DNA of 64,000 nucleotides from Chryseobacterium sp. FH2 (GCF_001045455.1 NZ_LFNE01000010.1:124001-188000), one strand, 5' to 3'. Shown: positions 35,902 through 44,704, counted from the first letter of the stretch. Notes: generated by a model not told the origin, from the letters alone. Numbers and translations are program-made.

Positions 35902-36675
35902 TTACAAATAATTATTCTCTACCAACCATGCGGTAATTCTTTTAAGAGTAAGCGAGTTAGGATCAACTACTGAAGAAGAAAAACTTACTTTATCTTTCTG
36001 CGGAATCTGAATAATTTTTCTAACTTTATCCTTAGCCGTAAATAATTCGAAATTCTGAGCATTATTTCCTCCTGCAAAACTTACTTTAGCAACCATAACA
36101 CCGTCAGGAATAAAAAACTCGTAAGAATCTTGACCTCCAACATTTCCGGTGGAAGTAAAGAAACCAATTTTTTCTGCTCCCTGTTCGATAGATTTATTTT
36201 CTTTTAGCTCAATTGGCCAATTTTTGTTGCGAGATACCAATGTATAATTTACAGCAGTTCTTGGCGACACTCCTTTTGAGGCGATCAATTCTGTCACTTT
36301 ATCTGCATTCAGATTATTTCCATCAATGACTCCACCTTTACCGATTAAGTTAACAAAACCTTTTTCCATACCCAAAGTTGATAATTTAAAAATTCCAACC
36401 TGATTCGTCGGTAAAAATGTGAACCGGTAATACATACTTGTATTGTCATTTTTATCACCTTCAAATTCTGTACTTAAAACAGCAATTACCAATTTTTCGC
36501 CATTCATAGAGTAGAGGTTAAAATTTTTAGTAAGCCCGAAATTTTGTTTCTGTACTTCGACTTTGCCAATTTTATTACCATCTACAGCAATGATATTATT
36601 TTTATAATCAACTTTCTGTGCCGAAAGAAAAATGTTTATTCCAAGTATAAACAAAAAAGTAAAAATTGTCTTCAT
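35902..36675 (-). CDS. Secreted protein of unknown function
   Basis: A 257-residue protein with a clear signal peptide (ending IFLSAQ) and no lipobox. It is not a family I recognise. The mature part is beta-rich in appearance, with segments such as SMYYRFTFLPTNQVGIFKL and SYEFFIPDGVMVAKVSFAGG. No T9SS sorting tail is seen, so a periplasmic location is likely. It stands alone, convergent with aspS and divergent from ku. Confidence 0.68.
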   Translation of the reverse strand: MKTIFTFLFILGINIFLSAQKVDYKNNIIAVDGNKIGKVEVQKQNFGLTKNFNLYSMNGEKLVIAVLSTEFEGDKNDNTSMYYRFTFLPTNQVGIFKLSTLGMEKGFVNLIGKGGVIDGNNLNADKVTELIASKGVSPRTAVNYTLVSRNKNWPIELKENKSIEQGAEKIGFFTSTGNVGGQDSYEFFIPDGVMVAKVSFAGGNNAQNFELFTAKDKVRKIIQIPQKDKVSFSSSVVDPNSLTLKRITAWLVENNYL

Positions 36676-36814
36676 TTAATTATATTTATTGGAGGACAAA
36701 TTACAAATAATAAGCTTATTAGCTATCATTTTGTTTGATAAATAATTTAGTCAATTCGTTAATCTTGACTGTTAAATATCAATTAAAATACCACATTTAA
36801 TAAATATTTTTCGC

Positions 36815-36832
36815 TCGGCACAATCATTGCAA
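36815..36832 (+). promoter_or_regulatory. Sigma-54-like -24/-12 promoter of the ku-ligD operon
   Basis: The sequence cGGCACAATCATTGCAA fits the sigma-54 consensus TGGCAC-N5-TTGCA. GG (36817-36818) and GC (36829-36830) are ten bases apart, the required spacing. The predicted start is near 36842, 16 bases before the ku ATG. No TAnnTTTG element is seen in this leader. It depends on an RpoN and an activator not in the window. Confidence 0.55.
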
Positions 36833-36857
36833 GTTCATACCTATAAAACATAAGACA

Positions 36858-37643
36858 ATGAAAGCAATTTGGAACGGTGCCATTGGCTTTGGTTTGGTCA
36901 ATATCCCTGTAAAGATTTATTCTGCTACAGAAACCAGTAAATTAGATTTGGATATGCTTGACAAATCCGATTTTTCAAATATTAAATTCAAAAGAGTTAA
37001 CGAAAAAACGGGTAAAGAGGTAAAATGGGAAAACATCGTGAAAGGTTATCTCATGGATGATAAATATATCGTTTTGGATGAGGAAGATTATGAAGCTGCA
37101 AGTCCCGAAAAATCAAAGATACTTTCTATTGAGCATTTTGTGAAAGAAGTGGAAGTAGATAGTGTTTACTTTGAAAATCCTTATTTTCTCGAACCTCAAA
37201 AAAATGGAGAAAACGCTTACAGCCTGTTACTAAAAGCATTATCAGATACCAAAATGGTAGGTGTAGGGACTTTTGTACTCCGTGAAAGTGAAGCCATCGG
37301 AATGATTCGTCCATATAATGATGAAGTTTTAGTTTTAAACAGGTTACGATTTGCTCAGGAAATCAGAGATTATAAAGACCTAAAAATCCCTGCTAAAAAA
37401 CCTCCTAAACCAGCCGAACTCAAAATGGCGATCAGCCTTATTAAACAACTTTCAGAAGAATTTGACCCAACTGTTTATAAAGATACGTATGCCGAAGCTT
37501 TAATGAAAATAATTAAACAAAAAGCTAAAGGGAAAGGAATAAAAGCTAAAAAAGCCGAGCCTGCAAAAGAAGGCAAAGTGATTGATTTGATGGCACAATT
37601 AAAAGCCAGTTTACAAAGTCCAAAATCTAAAAACGCATCATAA
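36858..37643 (+). CDS. ku: Ku-family DNA end-binding protein
   Basis: Homodimeric ring protein that binds double-strand ends and recruits LigD in bacterial non-homologous end joining. At 261 residues it has the common bacterial length. The start MKAIWNGAIGFGLVNIPVKIYSA and the segment YFLEPQKNGENAYSLLLKAL are typical, and the Lys-rich C-terminal tail (KAKGKGIKAKKAEPAKEGK) fits DNA contact. It overlaps the next gene by one base (TAATG), so translation is coupled to the ligD fragment. The leader holds a sigma-54-like promoter rather than a housekeeping one. Confidence 0.95.
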   Translation: MKAIWNGAIGFGLVNIPVKIYSATETSKLDLDMLDKSDFSNIKFKRVNEKTGKEVKWENIVKGYLMDDKYIVLDEEDYEAASPEKSKILSIEHFVKEVEVDSVYFENPYFLEPQKNGENAYSLLLKALSDTKMVGVGTFVLRESEAIGMIRPYNDEVLVLNRLRFAQEIRDYKDLKIPAKKPPKPAELKMAISLIKQLSEEFDPTVYKDTYAEALMKIIKQKAKGKGIKAKKAEPAKEGKVIDLMAQLKASLQSPKSKNAS

Positions 37644-38245
37644 TGGCTCTTAAAGATTATAACGAAAAACGAAAATTCGACGAAACCAGTGAACCAAAAG
37701 GAAAAACAAAAAAAAGTAAAGACAAACTGATTTTTGTAATTCAACGGCATGCCGCGTCACGACTCCATTATGACTTCAGGCTAGAAATGGAAGGCGTTTT
37801 GAAAAGTTGGGCAGTGCCGAAAGGTCCGTCCTTAGATCCGAAAGACAAACGCCTGGCAATGATGGTAGAGGACCACCCTTACGATTACAAAGATTTTGAA
37901 GGCAATATTCCCGAGGGCAATTATGGAGCAGGACAGGTGGAAGTGTGGGACAGCGGAACTTATGAACCTTTAGATGAAACAAGTAAGCTTTCGGATGAGA
38001 AAGAATTGTTGAAAGAACTAAAAGCAGGCTCATTAAAATTCATTCTGCACGGCAAAAAGCTTAAAGGTGAATTTGCATTAGTTAAGATGAAAAATGCAGA
38101 AAATAATGCCTGGCTTCTTATTAAACACCACGATAAATTCGCAGAAGAACATTATGATGCCGAAGAAAATACTTCTAAAAGCTCTCAAGTCACCAAATTT
38201 TTAGAGGAAAAAAAAAGCCTAAAAAGCAGCAAAAAGAAATCATAA
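37643..38245 (+). CDS. ligD: LigD N-terminal 3'-phosphoesterase part (separated by a frameshift)
   Basis: A 200-residue fragment matching the phosphoesterase domain that trims 3' ends before ligation. Motifs are FVIQRHAASRLHYDFRLEM, SWAVPKGPSLDP, EDHPYDYKDFEGNIPEGNYG and the closing NNAWLLIKHHD. Just after FLEEKK the frame runs through a run of nine A (38208-38216) and reaches TAA 11 codons later. Adding one A would join it in frame to the ligase-polymerase part. It may act as a free phosphoesterase, be half of a broken gene, or be joined by slippage. Confidence 0.88.
   Translation: MALKDYNEKRKFDETSEPKGKTKKSKDKLIFVIQRHAASRLHYDFRLEMEGVLKSWAVPKGPSLDPKDKRLAMMVEDHPYDYKDFEGNIPEGNYGAGQVEVWDSGTYEPLDETSKLSDEKELLKELKAGSLKFILHGKKLKGEFALVKMKNAENNAWLLIKHHDKFAEEHYDAEENTSKSSQVTKFLEEKKSLKSSKKKS
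38208..38216 (+). other. Nine-A run at the ligD frame break
   Basis: Nine consecutive A between GAGG and GCC. A ten-A version would fuse the phosphoesterase and ligase-polymerase frames through EEKKKPKKQQKEIITSE. Such runs are prone to replication slippage, transcriptional slippage and sequencing error. Confidence 0.8.
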
Positions 38246-38322
38246 CTTCGGAAACAACACCTAAATTTCAACGATTCAATTCCTTAGTTGACGAAAAAAA
38301 ATTAAAAAACTTCATTAAGCCA

Positions 38323-40182
38323 ATGCTTGCAAAACCATTTGAAAAAGCATTCGATGATGAAGACTGGATTTTTGAAATAAAATGGGACGGCTATCGCGCT
38401 GTTGCAGATCTTAGCAAAGACGAACCTCTCTTCTATTCCCGAAACGGAATTTCTTTTTTATCAAAATTTGAAAAAGTTTCCCAAGACTTCGAATATCAGA
38501 AACATAAAATGATTCTGGATGGTGAAATTGTAGCTTATGACGAAAATGGGCGACCTAATTTTCAATTATTACAGCAAATTGGAGACAATCCCAATTTAGC
38601 TTTAGTGTATCAGGTTTTTGATATACTTTGGCTTAATGGCCATTCTACTGAAGAAATTCCCTTAATTCAAAGAAAAGAACTTTTGAAAGAAGCTTTAATT
38701 GAAACTGATGTGATTAAATATTGCGATCACATTCCGGAAAATGGCATCGAATTTTTTAATCAGATGAAAAAAATGAAACTGGAAGGAATGATTGCAAAAA
38801 AATCTGACAGCCTTTATATTGAAAATCATAGAAGTTCAGACTGGTTAAAAATAAAATTTACAAATACTGAAGAAGTGATAATTTGTGGTTTTACAGAACC
38901 TCGTGGCTCAAGAGAAGGTTTCGGAGCATTGATTTTAGGAAAATATATTGACGGGAAACTGGTTTATGCCGGACATACAGGAACCGGCTTTAATAAAGAA
39001 TCGATAAATCAGCTTCATGAAAGACTGAAAAAACTGGTGATAAAAACGTCTCCGTTTGAAACCGTTCCGAAAACCAATATGCCTGTAACATGGACAAAAC
39101 CTGAACTTGTCTGCGAAATTAAATATTCTGAAATTACCAAAGACGGAATCTTTCGTCATCCTGTTTTTGTAGCAATCCGTGAAGATAAAAATCCCCAAGA
39201 TATTAACGAAAACCCTAAAGAAATGAAAGCTAAAACTTCTCAACAAAAGAATATAAAATCTTCTGAAAAAGAAAAGGAAATTACTTTGAATAAACATACC
39301 GTAAAACTGACCAATCAAGATAAAATTTATTTTCCTAAAGATGATGTAACAAAAGGTGATGTGATAGAATATTATCAGTCTGTTGCCGAATATATTTTAC
39401 CCTATTTAAAAAACCGCCCTCTTTCTTTAAATCGTTTTCCGAATGGGATTGAAGAACAAAGTTTTTATCAAAAAGATGCGAGTGACAACATTCCTGACTG
39501 GATAAAAACGACACAGGTTTATTCGGAATCAAACGATAAATACATTGATTATATTTACTGTAACGACAAGGCAACTTTGGCGTACCTTAACAATTTAGGC
39601 TGTATCGATATGAATCCGTGGAACAGCTCGCTTCCTGATTTGGAACATCCAGATTATTTGGTTTTAGATCTCGATCCTTCAAAGAAAAACACATTTAATG
39701 AGGTAATAGAAACAGCTTTACAGGTAAATGAAGTTATAAATTCAATTAAAATTAAAGGCTATTGTAAAACTTCCGGAAGTACGGGAATTCACATTTATAT
39801 ACCAATGAGTGGAAAATATGATTTTGACCAGGTGAAAGATTTTGCTCATATTCTGATGAAACAAGTTAATGAAAAGCTTCCGACAATAACAACTTTAGAA
39901 AGAAGCTTACAGAAACGCGATGACAAGAAAATTTATCTGGATTATTTACAAAACAGAACCGGACAGACTTTGGCAAGTGCCTATAGTTTACGCCCAAAAG
40001 AAGGTGCTTCTGTTTCAATGCCTTTGGAATGGGAAGAATTAAAATCAGGTCTGAAACCGACTGATTTTAATATTCATAATGCATTGGAAAGAATTAAAGA
40101 GAAAGGAGATTTGTTTAAACCGGTTTTAGGTAAGGGAATTGATATGATCAAGGCATTGGAATTGTTGCAAGGAGATGAATAA
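38323..40182 (+). CDS. ligD: LigD ATP-dependent ligase and primase-polymerase part
   Basis: At least 619 residues. The ligase domain has the nucleotidyl-lysine motif EIKWDGYR (Lys20 from this ATG), then MILDGEIVAYDENGRPNFQ and GMIAKKSDSLY, with an OB fold around GFTEPRGSREGFGALILGKY. The polymerase domain follows from about residue 330, with LDLDPSKK and SGSTGIHIYIPM carrying metal and nucleotide residues. The frame is open upstream of this ATG back to the A run at 38208, with coding-like sequence (FNSLVDEKKLKNFIKP), so the true protein probably begins as a phosphoesterase fusion at 37643. Confidence 0.9.
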   Translation: MLAKPFEKAFDDEDWIFEIKWDGYRAVADLSKDEPLFYSRNGISFLSKFEKVSQDFEYQKHKMILDGEIVAYDENGRPNFQLLQQIGDNPNLALVYQVFDILWLNGHSTEEIPLIQRKELLKEALIETDVIKYCDHIPENGIEFFNQMKKMKLEGMIAKKSDSLYIENHRSSDWLKIKFTNTEEVIICGFTEPRGSREGFGALILGKYIDGKLVYAGHTGTGFNKESINQLHERLKKLVIKTSPFETVPKTNMPVTWTKPELVCEIKYSEITKDGIFRHPVFVAIREDKNPQDINENPKEMKAKTSQQKNIKSSEKEKEITLNKHTVKLTNQDKIYFPKDDVTKGDVIEYYQSVAEYILPYLKNRPLSLNRFPNGIEEQSFYQKDASDNIPDWIKTTQVYSESNDKYIDYIYCNDKATLAYLNNLGCIDMNPWNSSLPDLEHPDYLVLDLDPSKKNTFNEVIETALQVNEVINSIKIKGYCKTSGSTGIHIYIPMSGKYDFDQVKDFAHILMKQVNEKLPTITTLERSLQKRDDKKIYLDYLQNRTGQTLASAYSLRPKEGASVSMPLEWEELKSGLKPTDFNIHNALERIKEKGDLFKPVLGKGIDMIKALELLQGDE

Positions 40183-40188
40183 TTTAAA

Positions 40189-40920
40189 TTATGGAAGTTT
40201 CGCCACCAAGCTTTCCGGCAATACTTTCAGAATTAAATAAATAATTTTCCATTTAAAGTTCGGGACAATGGTAAAAGAATTTCCGGCATTAACGATGAAT
40301 TTAGCGACGTAATCAGGTTCCATAATTAAAGATTCATTCAATTGTAATCCCTCATTTATTTTTGTACGGATATAACCGATAATTAAGGCATTTACTTTAA
40401 CATTTCTTGAAGCCAGTTCCTGTCGTAAACCGGCTAAATATTGTGTAAAAGCAGCTTTTGTACTTCCGTAAACGAAATTGCTTTTTCGCCCCCTCACCCC
40501 TGAAAGAGAAGATAATCCGATTATCCTTTCTAAATTTTTATTGCTTTCATCTGTCGCAATAATATTCAGAATAGAAACTGCTCCCATATAATTAGTCAGC
40601 ATCATTTGCTGAGTACTTTTAAAATCTCTTAACGCTTTTTCATTATCAACTAAAAAACCAGCCGCATAAACAACAATATTAGGCTTTACAGGGAGCTCAT
40701 CATAAAACTTTTGGTGTGAATCAAAATTTACAGCATCAAAACTTAAAACAATAACTTTTGAGCTAAAATTATTTTTCTGAACAAATTCTTCTAATGATTT
40801 TATGTTTCTGGAAGCTGCAATAACTGAGAAATCTTTTTCAATATACTGAATAATACATTGTTTTGCAACGTCGGAATTAGCCCCTAAAATAAGAACAGTT
40901 TTGTTTGTGTTTTGATTCAT
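40189..40920 (-). CDS. Short-chain dehydrogenase/reductase (DprE2-like)
   Basis: A 243-residue Rossmann-fold NAD(P) oxidoreductase. The nucleotide motif is LILGANSDVAK, followed by VVYAAG and the catalytic Ser in LSSLSGVRGR with Tyr and Lys in YGSTK. The C-terminal hydrophobic stretch and the GANSD variant resemble the decaprenylphosphoryl-ribose epimerase partner DprE2, though the substrate cannot be fixed here. It is convergent with ligD with six bases between stops. A TATCTTTG element ends only four bases before its ATG, so the mRNA may be nearly leaderless. Confidence 0.82.
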   Translation of the reverse strand: MNQNTNKTVLILGANSDVAKQCIIQYIEKDFSVIAASRNIKSLEEFVQKNNFSSKVIVLSFDAVNFDSHQKFYDELPVKPNIVVYAAGFLVDNEKALRDFKSTQQMMLTNYMGAVSILNIIATDESNKNLERIIGLSSLSGVRGRKSNFVYGSTKAAFTQYLAGLRQELASRNVKVNALIIGYIRTKINEGLQLNESLIMEPDYVAKFIVNAGNSFTIVPNFKWKIIYLILKVLPESLVAKLP

Positions 40921-40924
40921 AAGG

Positions 40925-40932
40925 CAAAGATA
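40925..40932 (-). promoter_or_regulatory. Candidate -7 element placed for a leaderless SDR mRNA
   Basis: TATCTTTG on the minus strand; its last base is followed by CCTT and then the ATG at 40920, which puts the predicted transcription start at or next to the start codon. Confidence 0.4.
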
Positions 40933-41093
40933 TATTAAACCCTAAAGAACACAAATCTTTATACGGATTTTATAGTGTTGCGATTGTATAGTCATTTCGA
41001 AGAAGGAAAATATAATCTCTAATAGATCTTTATTCTGTTTTGCTTCGTTTAGAGTGGCATTGTCATACATAGTTTTGGTGCTGACGATATATA

Positions 41094-41132
41094 AAAAAGT
41101 TCGGCGCGGTGAGCTTTGCTCACCGCGCCGAA
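41094..41132 (-). terminator. GC-rich terminator after yajC
   Basis: Perfect 15-bp arms TTCGGCGCGGTGAGC (41100-41114) and GCTCACCGCGCCGAA (41118-41132) with a 3-base loop. On the minus strand CTTTTTTAT follows. The stem is far richer in G+C than the surrounding DNA. Confidence 0.75.
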
Positions 41133-41156
41133 ACGTAATATTTTAGAACCTAAAAA

Positions 41157-41522
41157 CTATTTACTTTCAGATTCAATCTCTTTTTTATCTGTTTTTTCTG
41201 CAGTTTTAGCTTTATCTCCAAAACGGTTTTCTGTAAATTCTCTAGAAACAGCTGCTTTCTCGAATTTTAACTTTCCTGATAATGTTTCGATTACAAATCC
41301 ATCATCCTGAACCTGAGCAATTCTTCCGTGAAGTCCTGAAGTAAGCACTACTCTAGTTCCTACTTTTAACGTTTCCTGAAAATTTTTCTCCTGCTTTTGT
41401 TTTTTTTGTTGAGGTCTTATCATTAAGAAATAAAAACCTACGAACATCACACCCATCATGATTAGCATCATTGATGAAGAACCTTGTGGCTGTGCCTGTA
41501 AAAAAATTGTTAACGTGTTCAT
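41157..41522 (-). CDS. yajC: Preprotein translocase subunit YajC
   Basis: A 121-residue accessory subunit that associates with SecDF at the inner membrane. One transmembrane segment (SSSMMLIMMGVMFVGFYFLM) is followed by the family motif IRPQQKKQKQE and the soluble domain LKVGTRVVLTSGLHGRIAQVQ. The Lys-rich tail is typical. It ends the operon nusB - DUF1573 - yajC (4-base gap) and is followed by a terminator. Confidence 0.95.
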   Translation of the reverse strand: MNTLTIFLQAQPQGSSSMMLIMMGVMFVGFYFLMIRPQQKKQKQEKNFQETLKVGTRVVLTSGLHGRIAQVQDDGFVIETLSGKLKFEKAAVSREFTENRFGDKAKTAEKTDKKEIESESK

Positions 41523-41526
41523 TTAA

Positions 41527-42045
41527 TTATGGTTGAATATTTGCAGTGAATGTTAATTTAATAGGAGTTTTCTCTACATTAGCAAAAACATCTGCAAATT
41601 TGCTTACGTTTCCATCGAAGTTTGAGGAATCAAAGTGTAACGTGATTTTACCTTTTTTACCCGGTAAAATTGGTTCTTTTGTAAAATCGGGAACTGTACA
41701 TCCACATCCGGGTTTTACTTCAGAAATCACTAATGGGTTATTTCCTGTATTTGTAACTTCATACACGTGTTCTACTTTTTCCCCTTTTTTGATTTTCCCA
41801 AAATCAAAGTTGCTTTCAGATAAAGCGATAGATGTTGTTGGCTGGTTAGACTGAGCCGGAGCCGCAGTTTCAGCACCTGAAATTGGCGCAGCTGGAGCTA
41901 TAGTAGAATCAGCAGGAGTTACAGTTGCAGCAGTAGAGTCAGCTACTACAGCATCAGCACTCTGAGTTTCTTTGTTTTCTTTTTTGCAAGAAACTAAACC
42001 AAAGCCTATAATAGACAAAGCGATAATTGATAACGTCTTTTTCAT
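41527..42045 (-). CDS. DUF1573 lipoprotein
   Basis: A 172-residue lipoprotein with lipobox GLVSC, then a low-complexity Ala/Thr/Ser region to about residue 70. The C-terminal DUF1573 immunoglobulin-like domain is evident in FDFGKIKKGEKVEHVYEVTNTG, EVKPGCGCTVPD and ITLHFDSSNFDG. The family is abundant in Bacteroidota and its function is not established. It lies between nusB (1-base gap) and yajC, so it is cotranscribed with both. Confidence 0.9.
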   Translation of the reverse strand: MKKTLSIIALSIIGFGLVSCKKENKETQSADAVVADSTAATVTPADSTIAPAAPISGAETAAPAQSNQPTTSIALSESNFDFGKIKKGEKVEHVYEVTNTGNNPLVISEVKPGCGCTVPDFTKEPILPGKKGKITLHFDSSNFDGNVSKFADVFANVEKTPIKLTFTANIQP

Positions 42046-42046
42046 G

Positions 42047-42952
42047 TTAAATTCTATTTTGATCTTTACAATATTTATCTAAAATTCCGTTAATGAAAAT
42101 ATTCGAACGGTCTGTCGCAAATACTTTTGCAATCTCGATATATTCATTAATAATAACTCTTGAAGGTGTAAAAGGAAAATTGTCAAGCTCTGAAATTGCT
42201 GTAGATAAAATCACTTTATCCATTAAAGAAACTCTTTCCAAATCCCAGTTTTCCAGTCTTTCCGATAATTTCTTTTCATTATTTTCCCAGCTGTCTAGTG
42301 TATTTCTCAACAGTTTCATGGCAAAAGTTTTGTCTTCTTCATCTTTAACCATTTTGATTAAAGTTCTGCTTTCCTCACCTTCTTTCAGGAAACCAATAGT
42401 TTTTTGAACCATTGAGTTCGCAATGTGAATATCATCATACCAAGAAAGTTCCTTATCTCCCAGATAATCATGGAAATCTTCATTTTCAGCAATATATCTT
42501 AAAAATAATTTACCAATAAATTTCTGATCATCTTCAAAAGAATATCCTTCTTCTTTCATGAAATCCTGATAACGCTTTCCTGCCGTCATTCTCTGGAAAG
42601 TTTTCACCAATAAATCATCATGCAAATCCCACTTCAACTGTTTATGTTGACCGGTAAAAAATAATCTTTCAGGATTTTCCTCAAGTTTAATTAGTACTTG
42701 ATTGTTGATAAATTTTTGATTAGGGTTAACATTAGCGTCAGTTTTAATGTACTTATTTTTCCCGATTTCGATTTGGTGTTCTGCCAATTCTTTCAAAGAA
42801 ACCAAAAAATTAAGCTGATAGATATAGAGATAATAGATTTTCTCTATTCCGGCAAACATGTTTTTCTCTAAAACATCAAACTTTACAGGATTTTGGTAGT
42901 ATGAGTACACACTTTGTACCACTTTTTCACGGATTTGTCGTCTTCCTAACAT
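42047..42952 (-). CDS. nusB: Transcription antitermination factor NusB (long Bacteroidota form)
   Basis: A 301-residue protein whose C-terminal ~130 residues match the all-helical NusB fold (motif FPFTPSRVIINEYIEIAKVF and the end GILDKYCKDQ). NusB with NusE starts the rRNA antitermination complex. The start MLGRRQIREKVVQSVYSY is family-like, but there is a middle extension of about 150 residues, as is usual for this phylum. It is the first gene of the nusB - DUF1573 - yajC operon. Confidence 0.92.
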   Translation of the reverse strand: MLGRRQIREKVVQSVYSYYQNPVKFDVLEKNMFAGIEKIYYLYIYQLNFLVSLKELAEHQIEIGKNKYIKTDANVNPNQKFINNQVLIKLEENPERLFFTGQHKQLKWDLHDDLLVKTFQRMTAGKRYQDFMKEEGYSFEDDQKFIGKLFLRYIAENEDFHDYLGDKELSWYDDIHIANSMVQKTIGFLKEGEESRTLIKMVKDEEDKTFAMKLLRNTLDSWENNEKKLSERLENWDLERVSLMDKVILSTAISELDNFPFTPSRVIINEYIEIAKVFATDRSNIFINGILDKYCKDQNRI

Positions 42953-42973
42953 TCAAAGAGCTTTTTATGGGTG

Positions 42974-42981
42974 CAAAGATA
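42974..42981 (-). promoter_or_regulatory. Candidate -7 element for the nusB operon
   Basis: TATCTTTG on the minus strand, 21 bases upstream of the nusB ATG. Confidence 0.5.
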
Positions 42982-43017
42982 CAAAAATTAAAATTTATGA
43001 AATTCGTAGTCTTATGG

Positions 43018-43033
43018 TATTTTTGTAATTTTG
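43018..43033 (+). promoter_or_regulatory. Tandem candidate -7 elements for the ABC exporter
   Basis: TATTTTTG (43018-43025) directly followed by TAATTTTG (43026-43033). Both fit TAnnTTTG; the second ends 9 bases before the ATG at 43043. Confidence 0.45.
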
Positions 43034-43042
43034 TAAAACTTT

Positions 43043-44704
43043 ATGAAAGCGCTAAAAACCTTAAACCCTTATTTTTGGAAACACAAAATATTATTATTTT
43101 GGGGGTTACTATTCATCATTGCCAGCAATTTTTTTAATACATATAAAGTTCAGTTTGTAGGAAAATCTGTTGACGAGCTCACAAAAGGCGGTCAATTGGG
43201 ATTTAATAAGCAGGTGCTCTTCTATGTCGGGATCATTGTGGGGTGTTCATTACTTACAGGATTTTTCACCTTTATGATGAGACAGACAATCATAGTAGCT
43301 TCCAGAAGAATTGAGTACGAATTAAAAAATAAAATCTACAGACACTACCAGGAACTATCACTTACTGACTATAAAAAAACAACGATCGGAGATTTAATGA
43401 ACCGATTGAGTGAAGATGTTGTTGCTGTAAGGATGTATTTGGGACCTGGGGTGATGTATGTTGTAAACTTAATTGTACTTGTCATTATTACAAGTATTTA
43501 TATGATAAAAACGGACGCCTCAATGACACTTTGGACTTTGCTGCCTCTTCCTATTTTATCATATTTAATATTTAAGGTAAGCTCTGTTATCAATAAAAAA
43601 TCGAAAGTGATGCAGAAGAGCCAGTCTGCCATTTCAACTTTCGTACAAGACAGTTTCTCCGGAATCAGAGTAGTAAAATTTTTCGCACGAGAAAATTATA
43701 TCAAAAAAAATTACAGTATAAAGGTTACCGATTACCAGGATAAAGCTTTAGATTTAGCTAAAACAGAAGCCTATTTCTTTACTATTATTTTATTTGTAAT
43801 TGGGTTACTGAATGTTGCTATCATTTTAATAGGCGGCCAAAAATATATTGACGGAGAATTGAGCATCGGTAAAATTGCCGATTTTTTCATGTATATCAAC
43901 ACATTGATTTTCCCTTTCTCAATGGTAGGCTGGGTAACTTCAGTAAACCAGAGAGCTGAGGCGTCTATGCAAAGAATTAATGAATTTATGGACAAAAAGT
44001 CTGCAATCATTAATAAAAACTTTGAAAATTACCCTATTCAAGGTGATATTGAGTTTAAAAACGTTTCTTACGTATATCCCAATACAGGAATCAAAGCATT
44101 AGAAAACTTAAGCTTTAAAATCAATGCCGGAGAATCTTTAGCCATTATGGGTAAAACCGGAAGCGGAAAATCTACAATCGCACTGCTTTTGTGTCGATTA
44201 ATTGATCCAACCGAAGGTGAAATTTTAATAGATGGCAAAAATCTCAAGGATCATAATTTGGATAATTACAGAAATTTTATCGGGTATATCCCTCAGGAAA
44301 GTTATCTGTTCTCAGATTCAATCGAAAATAATATCGGTTTCGCTATTGACAATCCTTCCCATGAAAAAGTGGTTGAATATTCTAAAATTGCCGACGTCGA
44401 TAAAAACATCATAGAGTTTAAAGAGCAGTATAAAACACTAGTAGGCGAACGTGGCGTGATGCTTTCAGGGGGTCAAAAACAAAGAATTTGTATCGCAAGA
44501 GCCCTAATTAAAGACCCGAATATCATTATTTTTGATGATTCACTGTCTGCCTTAGACACTGAAACTGAACAGAATATTCTTGAAAATATAGACAAAAAAA
44601 TACGTAACGCAACGTCCATAATCATCACACACAGAGAGTCTAGCGCTCAAAGGGCTGATAAAATTATCAACCTAAACGAAATTACCAATTCCGTAACTGC
44701 TTAG
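43043..44704 (+). CDS. ABC exporter, fused permease and ATPase
   Basis: A 553-residue half-transporter of the MsbA/multidrug type. Six membrane helices lie in about residues 15-310, with the coupling-region sequence around MNRLSEDVVAVRMYLGPGVM. The ATPase has Walker A GKTGSGKST, the Q-loop YIPQESYLFS, signature LSGGQKQR, Walker B IIIFDDSLS and the H-loop ITHRESS. The usual tail after the H-loop is short. The substrate is unknown; lipid or drug export is possible. It is divergent from the nusB operon. Confidence 0.9.
   Translation: MKALKTLNPYFWKHKILLFWGLLFIIASNFFNTYKVQFVGKSVDELTKGGQLGFNKQVLFYVGIIVGCSLLTGFFTFMMRQTIIVASRRIEYELKNKIYRHYQELSLTDYKKTTIGDLMNRLSEDVVAVRMYLGPGVMYVVNLIVLVIITSIYMIKTDASMTLWTLLPLPILSYLIFKVSSVINKKSKVMQKSQSAISTFVQDSFSGIRVVKFFARENYIKKNYSIKVTDYQDKALDLAKTEAYFFTIILFVIGLLNVAIILIGGQKYIDGELSIGKIADFFMYINTLIFPFSMVGWVTSVNQRAEASMQRINEFMDKKSAIINKNFENYPIQGDIEFKNVSYVYPNTGIKALENLSFKINAGESLAIMGKTGSGKSTIALLLCRLIDPTEGEILIDGKNLKDHNLDNYRNFIGYIPQESYLFSDSIENNIGFAIDNPSHEKVVEYSKIADVDKNIIEFKEQYKTLVGERGVMLSGGQKQRICIARALIKDPNIIIFDDSLSALDTETEQNILENIDKKIRNATSIIITHRESSAQRADKIINLNEITNSVTA

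Noticed and set aside
40933..41093. Possible small gene or decayed element between the SDR gene and the yajC terminator
   Set aside because: No frame with protein character, no tRNA fold and no clear repeat was seen.
44600..44704. Possible frameshift at the C-terminus of the ABC exporter
   Set aside because: The product is short after the H-loop, but I found no continuing coding frame downstream.
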